DNA from: Acidobacteriota bacterium
GTDB lineage: Bacteria; Acidobacteriota; Vicinamibacteria; Vicinamibacterales; UBA2999
NCBI GenBank assembly: GCA_013140955.1
Contig: JABFRY010000338.1
Span: 1-10,810, forward strand
Reading direction: 5' to 3'
Length of the DNA stretch: 10,810 nt
Part shown: positions 6,370 through 10,810 of the stretch, piece after piece
Numbering within the stretch: the stretch's first letter is position 1
Layout: each line of letters begins with the position of its first letter
Position numbers and translations under genes: made by a program
Notes under the pieces: model-generated
Seen by the model: only the letters and a program-made list of their open reading frames with translations
Told to the model about the DNA's origin: nothing
The model's database searches: none

Positions 6370-7770
6370 GTGGCAGCCCCCGCAACGAGATCCACGCGAT
6401 TCGACCGCTCGATCGTCGACGGCCCGCTCGGCAAGGCCGTCTGGCGCCTGGCCTGGCCGACCATGCTGCAGAACGTGATTGCCGGCCTGCAGGGCATGAT
6501 CGACCACGCCATGGTCGGGCACTTCGTCGGGTACACGGCCAACGCGGCCATCGGTGTCAGCTGGCAGATCGTGCTGGTCGTCGTGGTCTTCCTCAGCTCC
6601 CTCTTCACGGGCATGGCCGTCCTGGTGGCCCGGTTCGTCGGGGCGAACGAGCCCGAGAAGGTCAACAAGGTCGTCTATCAGGCCTTCCTCACCTCCGGGG
6701 GGCTGTCGGTCGTGCTGGCCGTCGCTGGGTACTACCTGGCCCCGTCGCTGCTGAACCTGGTGAACGCCGCCCCGGAGGTGCAGGCCCTCGCCCTGCCCTT
6801 CCTGCGGACGATGCTCGGCGGCATCATCGGGATGACCACGTTCTTCATGCTGAGCGGGGCCTTCCGTGCGGCCGGCGACCCTCGGACGCCCCTCAGGCTC
6901 GGCGTCGCGATGACGATCCTGACCGTCGCGTTCAACGTGATCCTGATTCCCGCCTTCGGCACCGTGGGTGCCGCGATCGGCACCGTCGCGAGCAGCACGC
7001 TGGTGAGCGCCTACGGCGTGTGGCGGCTCACGCGGCCGGATTCGATCATCCACTTCGAACGAGGCATGAGCCGGAAGCCGGACCTGGTGATCATCAGGTC
7101 GCTGTTCAGGTTCGGCCTGCCGACCGGCGTGCAGGGCATCGCGATGAACGTGGCGGGCGTCCTGCTGCTGCGGTTCATCGGCTCGCTCGAGAACAGCGCC
7201 GAGGCCCAGGCCGCCTTCACCGTCGCTTACACGGAACTCTTCTCGCTCATCACGTGGACATCGGTCGGCCTCATGGGCGCCGCGGCGACCATCGCCGGAC
7301 AGAACCTGGGCGCCGGAAATCCCGATCGCGCGCTCGAAGGCGTCCATGCCTCGGCAAGAATCGGATTGATGGTCGCCGGGATCGTCGGCGCCATGTTCAT
7401 GCTCGTGCCCAATGTGCTGCTCGGCATCTTCGGCATGGAGGACGAGATGGTGCTGTCGCTGGCGGTGCCGCTGCTCGGCTACCTGAGCGTCTCCGGCTTC
7501 TTCATCACGGTGGCGCTCAGCTACACGGGCGGACTGCAGGGCACCGGCGACACGAAGAGCCCGCTCTACATCTCGATCGTGTCGCAGATCGTGATCCCGC
7601 TCGGCCTGTGCACCGTCCTGCAGGCGTCTGGAGGCCTGGAGCCGCACGAGATCTGGACGGCCATCGTGCTGGGACACGTCACGCGGGCGGCACTCAGCGT
7701 TGGCAGGTTCCGGCAGCAGAAGTGGCGCGCCATCGCGGTCGATATCGAGCCGGCGCGCTCGGGGGGATGA
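6370..7770 (+). CDS. MATE-family multidrug/metabolite exporter
   Basis: A 466-residue integral inner-membrane protein of the MATE (multidrug and toxic compound extrusion) family, which exports cationic compounds or metabolites in exchange for Na+ or H+. The length and hydrophobic profile fit the usual 12 helices in two six-helix halves. The halves show the family repeats: WRLAWPTMLQNVIAGLQGMIDHAMVG with AIG near residues 25-60, AFRAAGDPRTPLRLG closing half one, and GGLQGTGDTKSPLYIS as its counterpart in half two. Substrate cannot be read from the sequence. The GTG start at 6370 is supported by the length of N-terminus before helix 1 and by the promoter-like box just upstream; a later start would cut into the first helix. 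It lies 44 bases after parE, and pruA begins six bases after its stop, so MATE and pruA are likely one operon. Confidence 0.92.
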   Translation: MAAPATRSTRFDRSIVDGPLGKAVWRLAWPTMLQNVIAGLQGMIDHAMVGHFVGYTANAAIGVSWQIVLVVVVFLSSLFTGMAVLVARFVGANEPEKVNKVVYQAFLTSGGLSVVLAVAGYYLAPSLLNLVNAAPEVQALALPFLRTMLGGIIGMTTFFMLSGAFRAAGDPRTPLRLGVAMTILTVAFNVILIPAFGTVGAAIGTVASSTLVSAYGVWRLTRPDSIIHFERGMSRKPDLVIIRSLFRFGLPTGVQGIAMNVAGVLLLRFIGSLENSAEAQAAFTVAYTELFSLITWTSVGLMGAAATIAGQNLGAGNPDRALEGVHASARIGLMVAGIVGAMFMLVPNVLLGIFGMEDEMVLSLAVPLLGYLSVSGFFITVALSYTGGLQGTGDTKSPLYISIVSQIVIPLGLCTVLQASGGLEPHEIWTAIVLGHVTRAALSVGRFRQQKWRAIAVDIEPARSGG

Positions 7771-7776
7771 CCAGCC

Positions 7777-9465
7777 ATGTCCAGTCCGCCGCCGGTACCT
7801 GATGCCGCGGGACCGTCTGGGCCCGGAGTGGAGGGGCCGGCCTTCGCCGGCCGCGCCAGCGTGCCGCCCCCCCGGAACGACGAGAATCTCACCTACCTGC
7901 CCGGATCGCCCGAGCGTACCGCGCTGAAGGCGCGGCTGGCCGACATGGCCGGGACGCCCATCGAGATCCCTGCCGTGATCGGCGGCCGGGACGTGCGCAG
8001 CGGGGTCCTGCACCAGGTGGTGATGCCGCACGCCCACCGCCACGTGCTTGCCACGTGGCACGCTGCCGAACCGCAACACGTGGAAGAAGCCGTGACGGCC
8101 GCCGCGCTGGCACGCCGCGAGTGGGCATCCTGGTCCCCCGAAGACCGGTGCGCGGTGTTCCTCCGGGCTGCCGCCCTGCTCACAGGACCGTGGCGGGCGA
8201 CGCTCAACGCCGCCACGATGCTCGGGCAGTCGAAGACCGTCTTCCAGGCCGAGATCGACGCCGCGTCGGAACTCATCGACTTCTTCCGCTTCAATCCCTT
8301 CTACGCGCAGCAGATCTACGCCCAGCAGCCTGGCAGCAGCCCGGCCGTCTGGAACCGGCTGGAATACCGCCCCCTCGAAGGGTTCGTCTACGCGGTCACG
8401 CCGTTCAACTTCACGTCGATTGCCGGTAACCTCCCGACCGCGCCGGCCATGATGGGCAACACCGTCATCTGGAAGCCGGCGGCGAGCGCCATGCTGAGCG
8501 CGTACTACATCCTGAGGCTGCTCGAGGCCGCGGGGCTCCCGCCCGGGGTGATCAACCTCGTGCCCGGGGACCCAGAGGCGATCTCGAGTGCCCTGCTCGC
8601 CTCGCGCGAACTGGCCGGGGTGCACTTCACCGGCAGCACCTCGGTCTTCGACAGGCTCTGGCGCACTGTGGGCGAACACATCTCCGGATACTCGGCCTAC
8701 CCGCGCCTGGTGGGCGAGACCGGAGGCAAGGACTTCATCGTCGCCCACGCCTCCGCGGACGTGCAGGCCCTGGCCGTGGCCATCGTGCGCGGCGCGTTCG
8801 AATACCAGGGGCAGAAGTGCTCGGCGGTCAGCCGGATCTACGTGCCGGCCTCGCTCTGGCCCGGCGTGCGCGACCGTGTCGTGGCGATGATGCGCGAGCT
8901 CCAGATTGGCGACGTCGCCGACTTCCGGACATTCTGTGGAGCGGTGATCGACCGGAAGGCCTTCGCGAAGATTTCCGGCTACATCGACGATGCGCGGGCC
9001 AACGCCCGCATCGTGCAGGGTGGCGCGGCCCGTGACGGGGAGGGGTACTTCATCGAGCCGACGCTGGTCGAGACCGATGACCCCGGATACCGGCTGATGC
9101 GGGAGGAGATCTTCGGGCCCGTTGTGACCGCCTTCGTCTATCCGGACCGTGCGTGGCCGGAGATCCTCGCGACGGTGGATACCACGTCTCCCTATGCGCT
9201 CACCGGGGCCGTGTTCGCCACCGACCGCCAGGCCGTGCGGGCGGCGCAGGCCGGCCTGCGGTACGCGGCGGGCAATTTCTACGTCAACGACAAGCCCACC
9301 GGCGCTGTCGTGGGGCAGCAGCCCTTCGGTGGGGGTCGCCGGTCCGGCACCAACGACAAGGCCGGCTCCGGCATGAACCTGCTGCGCTGGGTCAGCGCCC
9401 GGGCGGTGAAGGAGACCTTCGTCCCGCCCCTCGACTACCGCTATCCCCACATGTCCGAGTCGTGA
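7777..9465 (+). CDS. pruA: Delta-1-pyrroline-5-carboxylate dehydrogenase (ALDH4)
   Basis: A 562-residue NAD-dependent aldehyde dehydrogenase oxidising L-glutamate gamma-semialdehyde to glutamate, the second step of proline breakdown. It is the stand-alone ALDH4 type rather than bifunctional PutA. Catalytic residues seen are Asn211 (TPFNFTSIAGN), Glu314 (VGETGGKDF) and Cys348 (YQGQKCSAVSR); the Glu-Cys spacing of 34 is that of the superfamily. Family signatures include YLPGSPERTALKARL near the start, EEIFGPV, and NDKPTGAVVGQQPFGGGRRSGTNDKAG near the end. A G-run at 7761-7766 serves as Shine-Dalgarno for ATG 7777. The first 28 residues (Pro/Gly/Ala-rich) look like a non-conserved extension encoding a hairpin; GTG 7861 is an alternative start giving 534 residues, nearer the usual length, but it lacks an RBS. 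No proline dehydrogenase is nearby. Confidence 0.93.
   Translation: MSSPPPVPDAAGPSGPGVEGPAFAGRASVPPPRNDENLTYLPGSPERTALKARLADMAGTPIEIPAVIGGRDVRSGVLHQVVMPHAHRHVLATWHAAEPQHVEEAVTAAALARREWASWSPEDRCAVFLRAAALLTGPWRATLNAATMLGQSKTVFQAEIDAASELIDFFRFNPFYAQQIYAQQPGSSPAVWNRLEYRPLEGFVYAVTPFNFTSIAGNLPTAPAMMGNTVIWKPAASAMLSAYYILRLLEAAGLPPGVINLVPGDPEAISSALLASRELAGVHFTGSTSVFDRLWRTVGEHISGYSAYPRLVGETGGKDFIVAHASADVQALAVAIVRGAFEYQGQKCSAVSRIYVPASLWPGVRDRVVAMMRELQIGDVADFRTFCGAVIDRKAFAKISGYIDDARANARIVQGGAARDGEGYFIEPTLVETDDPGYRLMREEIFGPVVTAFVYPDRAWPEILATVDTTSPYALTGAVFATDRQAVRAAQAGLRYAAGNFYVNDKPTGAVVGQQPFGGGRRSGTNDKAGSGMNLLRWVSARAVKETFVPPLDYRYPHMSES
7835..7852. repeat. GC palindrome in the pruA 5' coding region
   Basis: GGCCGGC (7835-7841), loop CTTC, GCCGGCC (7846-7852): a perfect seven-base-pair stem with a tetraloop. 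It lies within the non-conserved N-terminal extension of PruA. Its form resembles REP-like elements common between genes in GC-rich bacteria, but only one copy is in the window. Confidence 0.5.
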
Positions 9466-9472
9466 TGGCCCC

Positions 9473-10810
9473 TCAGCGGATCACCTGCGTGAAGCCGGTG
9501 GCGTTCAGGTCCCTGAACATCGGCGTGTTCGGGGGCAGGAGCGCCGGCTGCAGGAATTCCACGTCGAACGTGTAGCCACGGGTCGGCGGGCTGTAGACGT
9601 TCGTGCAGCACTTGTAGACGCCCACCGCCTGCCGGTTGAAGTAGAAGCTCGCGATCGAGCCGCGGTAGTTGAGTGCGGCATTCCAGTCCTCGAGGTAGCG
9701 CAGGAAGTTGTGCACGCCTCCGTCGGTGCCGAAGTCCTGCGGCGTGGCGAAGGCGCCAGGCTGCGGGAACGACGGGCCCTTGCCGGCGATGATCGCCAGG
9801 CGGTACCACGCGGCCGTGTTCGCGACACGGTTCCCCGGTCGATGCGGATTGTTGATCGAGTTGTTGTCGTTCCACTGGTTCGACAGAAGCGTGACGGCGT
9901 CCGCGATGACGGCGCTGGCGGAGTTCGGCTCCTGGAAGCCCCCGGCGTTGGCGTTGTAGTTGCCCTGCACGTAGACGGGGTTCTCGGCGGCAATCGTCAG
10001 CCCGGGCTGCACCAGGTTGCCCAGCCCGCCGTTGGTGAGCTTCAGGGCGCGACGGAACAGGATGGCGCGGTTGGTCCTCGCCTCGGCGGCCGTGACGAGC
10101 GTCGTCGGGCTGGCCGCCGCGGTCAGGGGCGCGGTGGCGCCGCCAGGAACGATCGGCGTCTGGCCGTAGTTGTCGAGGGCCGCGTTCGCGTTCAGGTCTT
10201 CGCCGGCGTCGAGGACGGCGTTGGGCGTGCCTGCCGCGTCGTTCGGGTTCACGTAGTCCTCGAACCCGTACTCGCCGGTCTCGACCCCCGCGTTGCTGTT
10301 GCCCCGGCGATCCGAGAAGTACACCGTGAAGCCGTTGTTGTTGAGCGCGTTCGCGCCGGTGGCGCCGATGTTGCCCTGGAACCAGCGGCTCAGGTTCGCC
10401 ACGTCGAGCTCGATGAAGTGCATCACGCCGCCGAGGAACATCGTGGCCTGGCCTACTGGCACGGTGTCGCGCAGGTTGCCCTCGCGCGTGTCGTAGAGCA
10501 CGTTCGGCCAGTAGTCGGTCGCGAAGAGGCTCCCGTTGCCGCAGCCGCCGCCCACCGGATTGTTGCGCAGGCGCTGAATGCGGATGACCGCGTCGGGCGC
10601 GGGCTCGAGGCATCCGGCGACGCCCTGATTCCGGCCCGCGATGCCGAGGTTGAGGATCTCGAGGGTGACGTCCTGCCAGCCGCCGGCCGTCTGCATCTCG
10701 ATCTTGATGAAGCCGCCATTGAGCGGCGTGTTGGCGGGCGACCGGTAGCCGTCACCGGCCACGCCGGACGACACGGCCAGCGGGGCGCGGGTCGCGTCCA
10801 CCACGTAGCC
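9473..10810 (-). CDS. C-terminal part of a large surface protein, possibly PilX-like (partial)
   Basis: The frame is open through the right edge of the window, so only the last 445 residues are seen; the GTG at 10804 is merely internal. The sequence is polar, rich in Asn, Gly and aromatic residues with little charge, typical of an exported beta-rich protein. A GEDLNANAALD stretch preceded by NAVLDAG (around 10170-10230) resembles degenerate D-x-N-x-N-x-x-LD calcium-binding repeats. AENPVYVQGNYNANAGGF followed by AVIADAVTLLSNQWNDNNS resembles a C-terminal domain I associate with PilX-type pilus-associated proteins, but I cannot confirm it. A CC pair in YKCCTNVY near the C-terminus, with Cys residues upstream (GGGCGNG), could form disulfides. 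It ends seven bases from the convergent pruA stop, with no room for a terminator. Function remains uncertain. Confidence 0.6.
   Translation of the reverse strand, partial: GYVVDATRAPLAVSSGVAGDGYRSPANTPLNGGFIKIEMQTAGGWQDVTLEILNLGIAGRNQGVAGCLEPAPDAVIRIQRLRNNPVGGGCGNGSLFATDYWPNVLYDTREGNLRDTVPVGQATMFLGGVMHFIELDVANLSRWFQGNIGATGANALNNNGFTVYFSDRRGNSNAGVETGEYGFEDYVNPNDAAGTPNAVLDAGEDLNANAALDNYGQTPIVPGGATAPLTAAASPTTLVTAAEARTNRAILFRRALKLTNGGLGNLVQPGLTIAAENPVYVQGNYNANAGGFQEPNSASAVIADAVTLLSNQWNDNNSINNPHRPGNRVANTAAWYRLAIIAGKGPSFPQPGAFATPQDFGTDGGVHNFLRYLEDWNAALNYRGSIASFYFNRQAVGVYKCCTNVYSPPTRGYTFDVEFLQPALLPPNTPMFRDLNATGFTQVIR

Noticed and set aside
3221..6385. Long minus-strand open frame (about 1054 codons) opposite parE and running into the hydrolase gene
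   Set aside because: Its right part is antisense to parE and its left part is an out-of-frame reading of the hydrolase; no family features.
6043..9450. Long open frame on the minus strand (about 1135 codons) opposite parE, MATE and pruA
   Set aside because: Composition is Arg/His/Gly-rich with no domain sense, and it lies antisense to three well-recognised genes; long antisense frames are expected in high-GC DNA.
1..10810. CRISPR arrays, tRNA/rRNA genes, insertion sequences or integrase sites
   Set aside because: No spaced direct repeats, no cloverleaf-like segments, no transposase-like protein and no terminal inverted repeats were seen.

Overview
The window is a dense, high-GC stretch of a bacterial chromosome with seven complete genes and one partial gene, no RNA genes and no mobile elements. 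Gene content and style (a PF20091-type alpha/beta hydrolase, a eukaryotic-like ALDH4 PruA, a pilus-type surface protein, start codons lying just downstream of -10-like boxes) suggest Acidobacteriota, perhaps class Vicinamibacteria. That placement is an inference, not a proof.

Bases 1-1869 (+) hold the most interesting unit: a three-gene nitric-oxide detoxification operon. A group 1 truncated haemoglobin is followed, with a one-base stop/start overlap, by a soluble [2Fe-2S]/FAD/NAD(P)H reductase, and then by an NsrR-type Rrf2 regulator. A near-perfect NsrR palindrome (51-73) covers the promoter/start of the first gene. Together they look like a flavohaemoglobin (Hmp) split into separate haem and reductase proteins, under its own NO-sensing repressor.

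Bases 1870-2005 are non-coding between convergent genes and carry a 17-bp tandem duplication that includes the stop codon of the next gene. Bases 2006-4386 (-) encode a two-gene unit: an exported alpha/beta-hydrolase-domain protein and a small membrane-anchored protein of unknown function.

A 34-bp divergent spacer (4387-4420) with back-to-back -10 boxes separates the hydrolase from a type IIA topoisomerase B subunit (4421-6325, +), whose motifs are ParE-like. After a hairpin over its stop codon comes a MATE-family exporter (6370-7770, +), closely followed by delta-1-pyrroline-5-carboxylate dehydrogenase PruA (7777-9465, +). PruA converges, with only a 7-base gap, on the C-terminal part of a large surface protein (9473 to the right edge, -), possibly PilX-like or pilus-associated.

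Several genes (the haemoglobin, nsrR, the hydrolase, parE and the MATE gene) have a TAnnnT box ending about 6-11 bases before the start codon and no Shine-Dalgarno. This suggests leaderless or near-leaderless mRNAs.
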